DNA of 5,367 nucleotides. Origin: Candidatus Dormiibacterota bacterium (GTDB taxonomy: Bacteria > Chloroflexota > Dormibacteria > Aeolococcales > Aeolococcaceae). Below the pieces are notes generated by a model. That model had not been told where the DNA came from. It was given only the letters and a program-made list of their open reading frames with translations, and ran no database searches. This document shows, one piece after another, positions 1-5,367 of the stretch. The translations under genes were made by a program, and so were the position numbers. Positions within the stretch are counted from its first letter, which is position 1. Every line of letters begins with the position of its first letter. Where the stretch lies: NCBI GenBank assembly GCA_003170875.1, contig PMYJ01000110.1, positions 3,305 through 8,671 of the forward strand, written 5' to 3'.

Positions 1-450
1 GCTGGGCCGCACGTCGTCGCCGATCCGCAGGTCGACGGTGGTGACGCTGGCCGCCTTCTGGCCGGCTGCCTGCCAGGCAGCCCACAGCATGGTGGCGGTG
101 GTGGTCTTGCCGTCCGTGCCGGTGATCCCGGCCACCGTCATCCGCCGGGAGGGATGCCCGGCGATGGTGGCCGCGAGCGCGCTCAACGCTCGCCTGGCGC
201 TCTCGACCTGCAGGAGCGGCGTGGCCTCCGGGATCGCCGGGATCGGGGTGCGCTCGGCGACGACCGCGACGGCACCGGCCCGGACGGCCGGGGCGGCAAA
301 GTCGTGCCCGTCGACGTGGAAACCGGGGACCGCGACGAAGAGCGTTCCCGGGTGGCAGCGGCGGGAGTCGTACTCGACCGCCGTCACCTCGGGGTCGCCA
401 CCGCCTGCGGAGTCGAGACCCGATTGACGGAGGAGCTCGGAGAGCAGCAT
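1..450 (-). CDS. murE: MurE-like Mur ligase, N-terminal part (runs off the left edge)
   Basis: Partial gene: 150 N-terminal residues read from an ATG at 450 down to base 1 with no stop. MurE enzymes are cytoplasmic ATP-dependent ligases that add the third amino acid to UDP-MurNAc-L-Ala-D-Glu in peptidoglycan synthesis. What is visible fits: an N-terminal UDP-substrate domain with EYDSR at residues 26-30 and a PGTLFVAVPG stretch (34-43), then the ATP-binding P-loop GTDGKTTT at 111-118, at about the distance from the N-terminus usual for MurE. The P-loop has Asp where GTNGKT is commoner. The segment after it (SVTTVDLRIGDD, 135-146) differs from the usual IGT-type strand. The central and C-terminal domains, including the motif that selects the third amino acid, are missing, so the amino acid added cannot be stated. 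It starts 16 bases after the menF stop and is probably cotranscribed with it. A related Mur-type ligase of another specificity is the alternative. Confidence 0.85.
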   Translation of the reverse strand, partial: MLLSELLRQSGLDSAGGGDPEVTAVEYDSRRCHPGTLFVAVPGFHVDGHDFAAPAVRAGAVAVVAERTPIPAIPEATPLLQVESARRALSALAATIAGHPSRRMTVAGITGTDGKTTTATMLWAAWQAAGQKAASVTTVDLRIGDDVRPS

Positions 451-456
451 CGGTGG

Positions 457-467
457 TCCTGCCTCCC
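457..467 (-). promoter_or_regulatory. Ribosome binding site(s) of murE
   Basis: Read on the minus strand, GGGAGG (467-462) overlaps the menF TAG stop and lies 11 bases before the ATG. A second purine stretch, AGGA (460-457), lies 6 bases before it, which is the better spacing. Together they support the ATG at 450 as the start and suggest that murE is reinitiated by ribosomes finishing menF. Confidence 0.6.
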
Positions 468-1732
468 TACGCCGGATCCCGTCCGGCCGTCTCCGCGCAG
501 GCCTCGAGCGCGTCGACGATGGTGCGGAACTTGAATTCGGTCTCCTCCACCTCGAGGTCCGGCCGGGACTCGGCGACGATCCCCGCGCCGGCCTGGATGC
601 GCACCAGCGCGCGGGTGATCAGGGCGCAGCGCAGGCTGACCGCCCACTCGCCGTCACCGCGACTGTCCACCCAGCCCACCAGGCCCGAGTAGAGGCCCCG
701 TGACGCGGGCTCGAGGCGGGCGATCAGAGCGCCGGCCACGTCCGCCGGCGTCCCGCAGACCGCGGGGGTGGGGTGGAGCGCCGCCGCCAGGGCCAGGGCG
801 CTGGGTGCCGACGGGCGGAGGCGCCCGCGCACCGCGGTGGCCAGGTGCCAGACGGTGGCGGTGGCGACCAGGTGCGGCTCGGTGTCGACGCGCAGCTTGG
901 TGCAGTGCGGGGTGAGGGCCTCGGCAACCGCCTCCACCACCGCCGCGTGCTCGTGCTGGTTCTTGGCCGAGCGGACGAGTGCCTCCGCCGCCTCCCGGTC
1001 ACGGCCCGGGTCGTCCGGCCATCGGGCCGCGGTCCCGGCAAGGGGAAGCGAGATCACCCGATCCCCTTCCCGGCGGAGCAGGGTCTCCGGGGTGGCGCCC
1101 ACGAAGGCGCCCTCCTCGCCCGCCGGGGCGGCGAAGAGGTGGCACTCCGGGTCACGCCGGCGCAGCTCGGCGAGCAGCGCGGCCAGGTCGATGCCCGGGT
1201 TTCCTGCCACCAGCGCCCGGGTGAGCACCACCTTCTCCAGCTCCCCGGCCCGGATGCGTGACAGTGCCTCGGTCACGGCCGCCTCGTAGGCGGCGGCGGG
1301 CGGCTCGGCCTCCCATCGCATCGGCAATGCCACCGGTTTGGTGCGGGAAGGCGGACCGACCGCCGCGACCGCGCGCGGGCGAACGCGTCCGATGCCGAGG
1401 TCCAGGTCGCGGGGCGAGATCGAGGTGACGGTGACCCGCTCCGGGATCACCAGCCGAGCCGCCACATCCCCTCGAAAGGGGAGGGCGGCGGTGACCACCG
1501 CACCCTCGATGCCAAGGCCCGCCAGCGCATCATCCGCGACCTCCGCCGCCCGCATCGCCTGCCCCCGCCCCTCCGAAACCTCGATCCGGCGCAGCTCGCC
1601 GGCGGTGACGATGCCCGTGCCCCGCCGCTCCATCAGGAACCCGCCGGGCCGCCAGGCCGCGAGCAGGTCGAAGGGGGCGCCAGGCCGTCCAGCCGCATCC
1701 GGTCGGGCGGTCGTCGGGGAGCCGGTGCTCAT
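467..1732 (-). CDS. menF: Isochorismate synthase MenF
   Basis: A 421-residue chorismate-binding enzyme that isomerises chorismate to isochorismate, the entry step of menaquinone synthesis, in the cytoplasm. The N-terminal ~140 residues are the variable half. The conserved half carries GELEKVVLTRA (163-173; K167 is the expected water-activating base), GATPETLL (212-219; E216 the expected general acid, 49 residues after the Lys as in this family), LAGTAAR (231-237), KNQHEH (257-262, Mg2+-binding Glu), LHPTPAVCGTP (319-329), GLYSGLVGW (346-354) and AGAGIVAES...EETEFK (381-401). The ATG at 1732 overlaps the menG stop as ATGA, indicating translational coupling. The reading frame stays open 116 codons further upstream, but that part lies inside menG and is Arg/Ala/Pro-rich shadow sequence. 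A siderophore-type isochorismate synthase (EntC/DhbC) would look similar, but the men neighbours decide for MenF. Confidence 0.95.
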   Translation of the reverse strand: MSTGSPTTARPDAAGRPGAPFDLLAAWRPGGFLMERRGTGIVTAGELRRIEVSEGRGQAMRAAEVADDALAGLGIEGAVVTAALPFRGDVAARLVIPERVTVTSISPRDLDLGIGRVRPRAVAAVGPPSRTKPVALPMRWEAEPPAAAYEAAVTEALSRIRAGELEKVVLTRALVAGNPGIDLAALLAELRRRDPECHLFAAPAGEEGAFVGATPETLLRREGDRVISLPLAGTAARWPDDPGRDREAAEALVRSAKNQHEHAAVVEAVAEALTPHCTKLRVDTEPHLVATATVWHLATAVRGRLRPSAPSALALAAALHPTPAVCGTPADVAGALIARLEPASRGLYSGLVGWVDSRGDGEWAVSLRCALITRALVRIQAGAGIVAESRPDLEVEETEFKFRTIVDALEACAETAGRDPA

Positions 1733-2472
1733 CCCGTGCGCGCTTCGACGCTCGCCCGCGCTCCCGGGTCCCGGCCCGCTCCGGGCGTCCTGGTGCCGAC
1801 CAGGAGCTGCACGGCGCCGAACCCGAGCAGGATGCGCCGGGTGTCGCTGAAGCCCGCCTTGCGGAAGATGCCGACCAGCGCTGGCCCGTCGGGCAGGTAC
1901 GCGGTCGAGGCCGGCAGGTAGCGGTAGGCCTCGGCGTCGGAGAGGAGGGCGCCGAGCCGTGGCACGACCTGCTCGACCCAGGTGGACTGCAGCCAGCGGG
2001 TCGCGGCCCGCGGCTCGGCTAGGTCGACCACGGCGAGCCGCCCGCCCGGCCGGACCACCCGCGCCATCTCTTCGGCGCACCGTGGGATGTCCACGACGTT
2101 GCGCAGCGCAAAGCCGGAGGTGACCCCGTCGACGCTCGCGGCGGCGAAGGGGAGGTCCAGGATGTCGGCGCGGACCAGCTCATCCGCGCCGCGCGCCCGG
2201 GCCAGCATCCCCGCCGAGCTGTCGACACCGATGGATCGGTACCCCTGCCGGTGCAGCTCGCGGCAGAACTCGCCGGGGCCGCAGGCGAGGTCCGCCACGG
2301 TCGCGCCCCGGGGGAGGCGCAGCTCACGCACCGCCCGGCGCCGCCAGAGGACGTCCAGCCCGCCGGTCATGAGGTGGTTCATGAGGTCGTAGCGGGGGGC
2401 GATCCGGTCAAACATCGCCTCCACGACCCGTGCCTTCTCCTCGCTGGCCGGCAGGGGGGTGGGAATGGTCAC
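1729..2472 (-). CDS. menG: Demethylmenaquinone methyltransferase MenG (UbiE family)
   Basis: A 247-residue class I SAM-dependent methyltransferase that C-methylates demethylmenaquinone to menaquinone, the last step of the pathway, acting on a membrane-bound lipid from the cytoplasmic face. It shows FDRIAPRYDLMN (21-32) within the UbiE/COQ5 signature at 28-43, SAM motif I DLACGPG (61-67), the acidic end of the next strand (VDSS, 83-86), and the second UbiE signature RNVVDIP...RVVRPGG (124-144). In the first signature the usual Ser and His are Thr36 and Asp40; from memory, mycobacterial MenG also has Asp at the latter position. The start is GTG at 2472; the only nearby upstream ATGs (2484 and 2487 on the minus strand) run into a stop. 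The last ~19 residues (TPGAGRDPG...) are a low-complexity tail. The stop overlaps the menF start by four bases. Confidence 0.94.
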   Translation of the reverse strand: MTIPTPLPASEEKARVVEAMFDRIAPRYDLMNHLMTGGLDVLWRRRAVRELRLPRGATVADLACGPGEFCRELHRQGYRSIGVDSSAGMLARARGADELVRADILDLPFAAASVDGVTSGFALRNVVDIPRCAEEMARVVRPGGRLAVVDLAEPRAATRWLQSTWVEQVVPRLGALLSDAEAYRYLPASTAYLPDGPALVGIFRKAGFSDTRRILLGFGAVQLLVGTRTPGAGRDPGARASVEARTG

Positions 2473-2474
2473 GA

Positions 2475-2481
2475 CCCTCCC
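2475..2481 (-). promoter_or_regulatory. Ribosome binding site of menG, decides the GTG start
   Basis: On the minus strand GGGAGGG ends two bases before the GTG; its GGAG core is four bases from the start codon. This is strong but closely spaced. It supports the GTG, because the next in-frame ATG (residue 20) falls at the edge of the conserved UbiE region and has no comparable site. Confidence 0.6.
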
Positions 2482-2517
2482 ATCATCGCCGAGGCGTGCC
2501 CGGCATCGCGGTCTCGC

Positions 2518-3567
2518 TCAGGATGAGGGACTCGGGGATATGGGTTCAGGGGGGACGATCGAAGAGCAGAGGGTGACTCCGCTTCCCGGCGTGGTGGTGC
2601 ACTTCCAGGTCGGCTCGTACGCCGTGCCCGGGCCGGGCGTCCCGCTCAGATTGATGAGGTTGCCCGGGCCCAAGTACGTGACGCACAGCGAGTTGTTGCT
2701 GGAGCAGGCAATGGAGGTGTTGGGGGAGGGGACGGTCACGGCCGGGGACGCGGTCGTGGGGGGCAACCCCAGATAGTCGTTGATCTGGTTCCTGGTCCCC
2801 ACCGCAAAGGCGACGAGGCAGGCACCGGCCACCGCGGCGCCGAGGAGCAGCGACGCCACCGGGGGTCCCACCGATCCCCAGGGTCCCCGATCCGGCTCGG
2901 TCGATGTGCCACTCTCCTCGATCCCGCCCTCGGGCTCGATCTCTCCAGTGTCCTCGGTGCCGACGCCGGCCGCGATCCGTGACCACCGGTACAGGAGGAC
3001 CGCCAGCGTCGCCGTGAACGCCGCGATGACGGCATCAGCGAAGCCGCCGATGCCACTGACGACATTCCCCGCGACGTAGGCCGCCGGCTGGCCAAACTCT
3101 AGGCCAGACCGCTGCACGATGGCGCCGATGTTGCCCGACACCTGGGCCACGACCAGCGCTCCCCCGGTGCCCGCGGCGAGGCAGGCTGCACCCCTGACCC
3201 ACCCCGGACCATCCTCGCTCGTGCCGGATCGGCGGCGGAGGATGAGCAGGAGCACGCCTGCCAGGAGGAGAAGCGAGTAGTAGCCGTCGGGCCGTGGGAG
3301 GGGCACGTCGAACGCGCCGGTCGCCCACCCCGACAGGCTTCCGGAGATCAGGAAGGCGAGGGTCTCGAAGGCGGCGGCGGCCACCACCAGAGCGCCGGCC
3401 CACCTGACCCACGCGTCGAGGTCGGTCGGGAACTGCCGACGGCGGCCGCCGCTCACGAGGAAGCCCTCCTCGTCCAGCTCGAGGGGTGCATCCTCAGGGT
3501 CCAGGTCGATCCTTTCCGCCCCCCGCGTCCCCGGTTCTTCCGGCGGCCCCGCCATCGCCGGGATCAT
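2518..3567 (-). CDS. Unrecognised five-helix membrane protein with extracytoplasmic Cys/Ser/Thr/Pro tail
   Basis: I do not recognise this 349-residue protein. An acidic cytoplasmic N-terminus (about 1-50, including ERIDLDPEDAPLELDEE) ends in GRRRQ. Hydrophobic segments follow at about 54-76, 95-111, 125-151, 165-193 and 234-257. Basic clusters (RRR 111-113, RWSR 194-197) fall on the predicted inside; an acidic loop rich in Glu, Gly and Thr (200-228) separates helices 4 and 5. The last ~90 residues would lie outside: a Thr/Ser/Pro linker, then four cysteines (288, 295, 323, 334), then a Pro/Ser end. Helices 3 and 4 hold two similar Gly-Asn stretches (SGNIGAIV, AGNVVSGIGG). There is no catalytic motif I can name. 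I chose ATG 3567 because it has a good ribosome site; the frame is open further upstream only as a shadow of menE. It overlaps menE by 74 bases and precedes menG by 45, so it is probably coexpressed with the men genes. A quinone-related role is speculation. Confidence 0.8.
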   Translation of the reverse strand: MIPAMAGPPEEPGTRGAERIDLDPEDAPLELDEEGFLVSGGRRRQFPTDLDAWVRWAGALVVAAAAFETLAFLISGSLSGWATGAFDVPLPRPDGYYSLLLLAGVLLLILRRRSGTSEDGPGWVRGAACLAAGTGGALVVAQVSGNIGAIVQRSGLEFGQPAAYVAGNVVSGIGGFADAVIAAFTATLAVLLYRWSRIAAGVGTEDTGEIEPEGGIEESGTSTEPDRGPWGSVGPPVASLLLGAAVAGACLVAFAVGTRNQINDYLGLPPTTASPAVTVPSPNTSIACSSNNSLCVTYLGPGNLINLSGTPGPGTAYEPTWKCTTTPGSGVTLCSSIVPPEPISPSPSS

Positions 3568-4762
3568 CCGCCTCTCCAGGGGGGTCCTGCAGGCTGAGCC
3601 CGGCGCGCCGCAGCTTGCCGAGCGCCGTGCGTGGCACCGACTCGACCAGCACCAGCTCCCGGGGAGCCTGATGGCGGCCGAGCAGCACCCCCACGTGGTC
3701 CCGCAGGGTGTCCAGGTTCGGCGGCGCCCCCCGGTCGCGCGGGACGACGACGGCGACCACCCGCTGCCCCCAGGTGGGGTCGGGGCGGCCGACGACCGCG
3801 CAGTCGGCCACCGCCGAATGGCTGCGCAGCGCGGCTTCGACATCCCCGGGCCAGACGTTCTCGCCGCCGGTCACGATCAGGTCGTCGAGCCTTCCATGCA
3901 CGTGGAGACGGCCGTCGCCGTCGAGACGTCCGGCGTCACCCGTCGGGAGCCAGCCGTCCGCCGTCAGGCCGGCGGCGGATCCGTCCCGGTAACCGTGAAG
4001 CAGGGTCTGCCCGCCTAGTTGGATCTCGCCGCCATCGCCGATCCGCATCGAGACGCTCGCGAGCGGGGTCCCGTCATAGACGACCCCGCCGCAGCTCTGG
4101 GTCAGCCCGTAGGTGACGACGCAGGGGGCCCCGGCCGCGGTCGCACGCTCCCGGAGAGCGGCCTCCACCCCCCCGCCCCCCACCAGCAACGCCCGGTAGC
4201 CGCGCAGGTCGACGCCGGCGTCGAGCGCCCGGACCAATTGGGTCGGCACCACCGAGGCGAAGGGGAAACCCGCCACCGGCTCCAGCTCCGCCGGGCCCCG
4301 GAAGAGCAGCGGGGCTCCCCCCAGGAGTCCCCGCAGCAGCACCAGGAGCCCGCCGATGTGGGCGAACGGGAGGCAGCTCACCCAGCCGTCCTCAGATTCC
4401 GCCGCCAGCGCGCGGAGCGAGGACGCCACCGCGACCTCCACTGCCGTCCGGGCCAGCTCCACCAGCCGGGGCCTTCCCAACGAGCCGGAGGTCGGGACGA
4501 TCAGGGCCACCGCGGGATCGGCAGGCCGTCCGGACGCCAGCCGCCGCCAGCCCTCGTCGGAGACGAGGACGGTTGGTTGACCGTCCGCCAGGAGATCCCG
4601 TTCGGCCGGCTCCGGCAGCCGGTGGTCCACCGGCAGCAGGGAGGCCTCGGCCGCCCAGGCGGCGGAGGCGATGCCGAGCCACGCCTCCCCCGGGGGCAAC
4701 GCGACCGCGACCACGTCGCCGCGCCGGAGCCGCAGTCCCGCCGCCGAGGTGGCCGCGCTCAT
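3494..4762 (-). CDS. menE: o-Succinylbenzoate-CoA ligase MenE (ANL superfamily)
   Basis: A 422-residue acyl-CoA synthetase that uses ATP to adenylate o-succinylbenzoate and then forms its CoA thioester for MenB, in the cytoplasm. It shows a P-loop-like TSGSLGRPR (91-99), the LPFAHIGGLLVLLRGLLGG region (131-149), YGLTQSCGG (218-226), TGD (274-276), the hinge GRLDDLIVTGGENVWP (290-305) and the C-terminal lysine in TALGKLRRAG (379-388; K383). GGENVWP and the CGGVVYDG stretch resemble actinobacterial-type MenE, whose shortened N-terminus it shares. Two core residues differ from the usual: Arg99 for Lys in the P-loop and Gln222 for Glu in YGxTE. The C-terminal ~30 residues after the core are Gly/Asp/Pro-rich and lie mostly where the next gene overlaps. 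ATG 4762 is the only ATG or GTG in frame after an upstream TAG; no clear Shine-Dalgarno precedes it. Another acyl-CoA ligase is possible but unlikely beside menB, menF and menG. Confidence 0.92.
   Translation of the reverse strand: MSAATSAAGLRLRRGDVVAVALPPGEAWLGIASAAWAAEASLLPVDHRLPEPAERDLLADGQPTVLVSDEGWRRLASGRPADPAVALIVPTSGSLGRPRLVELARTAVEVAVASSLRALAAESEDGWVSCLPFAHIGGLLVLLRGLLGGAPLLFRGPAELEPVAGFPFASVVPTQLVRALDAGVDLRGYRALLVGGGGVEAALRERATAAGAPCVVTYGLTQSCGGVVYDGTPLASVSMRIGDGGEIQLGGQTLLHGYRDGSAAGLTADGWLPTGDAGRLDGDGRLHVHGRLDDLIVTGGENVWPGDVEAALRSHSAVADCAVVGRPDPTWGQRVVAVVVPRDRGAPPNLDTLRDHVGVLLGRHQAPRELVLVESVPRTALGKLRRAGLSLQDPPGEADDPGDGGAAGRTGDAGGGKDRPGP
3571..3577 (-). promoter_or_regulatory. Ribosome binding site of the membrane protein gene, inside menE
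   Basis: GGAGAGG on the minus strand, with its GGAG core six bases before the ATG at 3567. The alternative ATG at 3555, four codons later, has no purine-rich site before it, so this element decides the start. It lies within the 3' part of menE. Confidence 0.6.
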
Positions 4763-4840
4763 GCCGGACCCGTCTGCCGGCTCCGGCCGCCAAAGCTGCT
4801 CGCTGCTTCCCTCACGTTGAGTACGCTAACCGACAGCACG
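4763..4840. promoter_or_regulatory. Divergent menE/menB intergenic region, presumed promoters for both directions
   Basis: These 78 bases separate the divergent starts and are the only likely place for promoters in the window. The menB side is less GC-rich than its surroundings (about 4812-4835). It contains TACGCT (4822-4827), a TAnnnT-type -10 candidate for menB, and on the other strand TAGCGT (4829-4824), a -10 candidate for menE. The two overlap. I see no convincing -35 hexamer for either and no clear operator palindrome. The call rests on gene layout more than on motifs. Confidence 0.4.
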
Positions 4841-5367
4841 ATGAGCCCAGACGACGACGTCCCACAGCTTCCCGAGTGGACCTCCCACGGCGAGTTCACC
4901 GACATCCGCTACCAGACCGCCGAGGGCATCGCCAAGCTGACCATCAACCGGCCGGAGGTCCGCAACGCCTTCCGTCCCACCACCCTGTCCGAGCTCTCCC
5001 GAGCCTTCGAGATGGCCCGCGACGATCCCGAGGTGGGCGTGATCGTCCTCACCGGGGAGGGCACCAAGGCCTTCTGCTCGGGGGGCGACCAGCGGATCAG
5101 GGGCGACGACGGCTACCGGGATGCCCACGGGGTCGGCCGGCTCAACGTTCTCGACCTCCAGGTCCAGATCCGCCGGCTGCCTAAGCCGGTCATCGCCATG
5201 GTCGCCGGTTACGCGATCGGCGGCGGCCACGTCCTCCACCTGGTCTGCGATCTCACCGTCGCCGCCGACAACGCCGTCTTTGGCCAGACCGGGCCCCAGG
5301 TCGGCTCCTTCGACGCCGGCTATGGCGCGGGGCTGCTGGCCCGGACGGTCGGCCTCAAGCGGGCCAA
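4841..5367 (+). CDS. menB: 1,4-Dihydroxy-2-naphthoyl-CoA synthase MenB (runs off the right edge)
   Basis: Partial gene: 175 complete codons from ATG 4841, open to the window end. MenB is a crotonase-fold enzyme that cyclises o-succinylbenzoyl-CoA, the MenE product, by an intramolecular Claisen condensation in the cytoplasm. Visible features are FCSGGDQRIRG (78-88; oxyanion-hole glycine and the MenB-type GGDQ), VAGYAIGGGHVLHLVCDLT (121-139; second oxyanion-hole region), FGQTGPQVGSFDAGYG (147-162) and the start of the following helix. The QTG at 149-151 matches E. coli MenB, where this glycine marks the bicarbonate-dependent class; the mycobacterial class has Asp there. D158 and S156 in GSFD are the conserved catalytic-site residues. 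Ala159 replaces the usual first Gly of GSFDGG. The C-terminal third is missing. No Shine-Dalgarno precedes the ATG. It is transcribed away from menE, the enzyme that feeds it. Confidence 0.96.
   Translation, partial: MSPDDDVPQLPEWTSHGEFTDIRYQTAEGIAKLTINRPEVRNAFRPTTLSELSRAFEMARDDPEVGVIVLTGEGTKAFCSGGDQRIRGDDGYRDAHGVGRLNVLDLQVQIRRLPKPVIAMVAGYAIGGGHVLHLVCDLTVAADNAVFGQTGPQVGSFDAGYGAGLLARTVGLKRA

Noticed and set aside
38..534. Plus-strand open frames opposite murE and the end of menF
   Set aside because: Antisense frames kept open by high GC; Arg/Ala/Gly/Pro-rich with no recognisable domain, while the minus strand encodes a clear Mur ligase.
1733..2080. Upstream extension of the menF frame by 116 codons
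   Set aside because: It lies inside menG in another frame, is Arg/Ala/Pro-rich, and has no isochorismate-synthase similarity. The ATGA overlap gives a natural start at 1732.
700..2392. Several plus-strand open frames opposite menF and menG
   Set aside because: All are complements of conserved enzyme codons, have low-complexity Arg/Ser/Pro composition and have no ribosome sites of note.
2488..2504. GCCGAG/GGCGTG/CCCGGC hairpin between the membrane gene and menG as a terminator
   Set aside because: The stem is only about six pairs with one G-U, there is no T tract after it on either strand, and a terminator here would cut a tightly packed operon. Chance pairing in GC-rich DNA is likely.
3568..3843. 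Upstream extension of the membrane protein frame by 92 codons
   Set aside because: It runs through the conserved C-terminal domain of menE and has shadow composition (Arg, Ser, Trp, Cys). The ribosome site before 3567 supports the shorter form.
4816..4830. GTTGAGTACGCTAAC as an operator palindrome in the menE/menB gap
   Set aside because: Only the outer GTT/AAC arms match properly; the inner bases do not pair, so it is too weak to call.
4826..5239. Minus-strand frame of 137 codons opposite menB
   Set aside because: Antisense shadow of conserved MenB motifs; it also covers the divergent promoter gap.

Overview
This is a compact, very GC-rich bacterial window carrying a menaquinone (vitamin K2) biosynthesis locus. 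Five genes lie on the minus strand and one diverges on the plus strand. In transcription order the minus-strand run is menE (o-succinylbenzoate-CoA ligase), an unrecognised five-helix membrane protein, menG/ubiE (demethylmenaquinone methyltransferase), menF (isochorismate synthase), and the first 150 codons of a murE-like Mur ligase that leaves the window at base 1. On the plus strand, menB (1,4-dihydroxy-2-naphthoyl-CoA synthase) starts 78 bases from menE and leaves the window at its right end.

MenF commits chorismate to the pathway. MenE activates o-succinylbenzoate with CoA, MenB closes the naphthoate ring, and MenG methylates the prenylated quinone at the end. MenD, MenC, MenH, the DHNA-CoA thioesterase and MenA are not in the window and must be encoded elsewhere or just outside. 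The minus-strand genes are packed like a single transcript: menE and the membrane gene overlap by 74 bases, 45 bases separate the membrane gene from menG, menG and menF share an ATGA overlap, and menF and murE are 16 bases apart. The only space that could hold promoters is the menE-menB divergent gap.

The organism cannot be fixed from this sequence. The strong GC bias at third positions, GTG start use and the Asp variant of the UbiE signature resemble high-GC Gram-positives. The MenB active-site signature (QTG) is the bicarbonate-dependent type seen in E. coli, not the Asp type of mycobacteria. A high-GC lineage of Actinomycetota, Chloroflexota or a related terrestrial phylum is a reasonable guess only.

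Most of the window is ordinary metabolism. The part that may be undescribed is the membrane protein inside the operon, which has a four-cysteine, Ser/Thr/Pro-rich tail predicted to lie outside the membrane. Two motif substitutions in MenE also deserve checking. There is no gene-free stretch longer than about 80 bases, and I saw no RNA gene, CRISPR array or mobile element.
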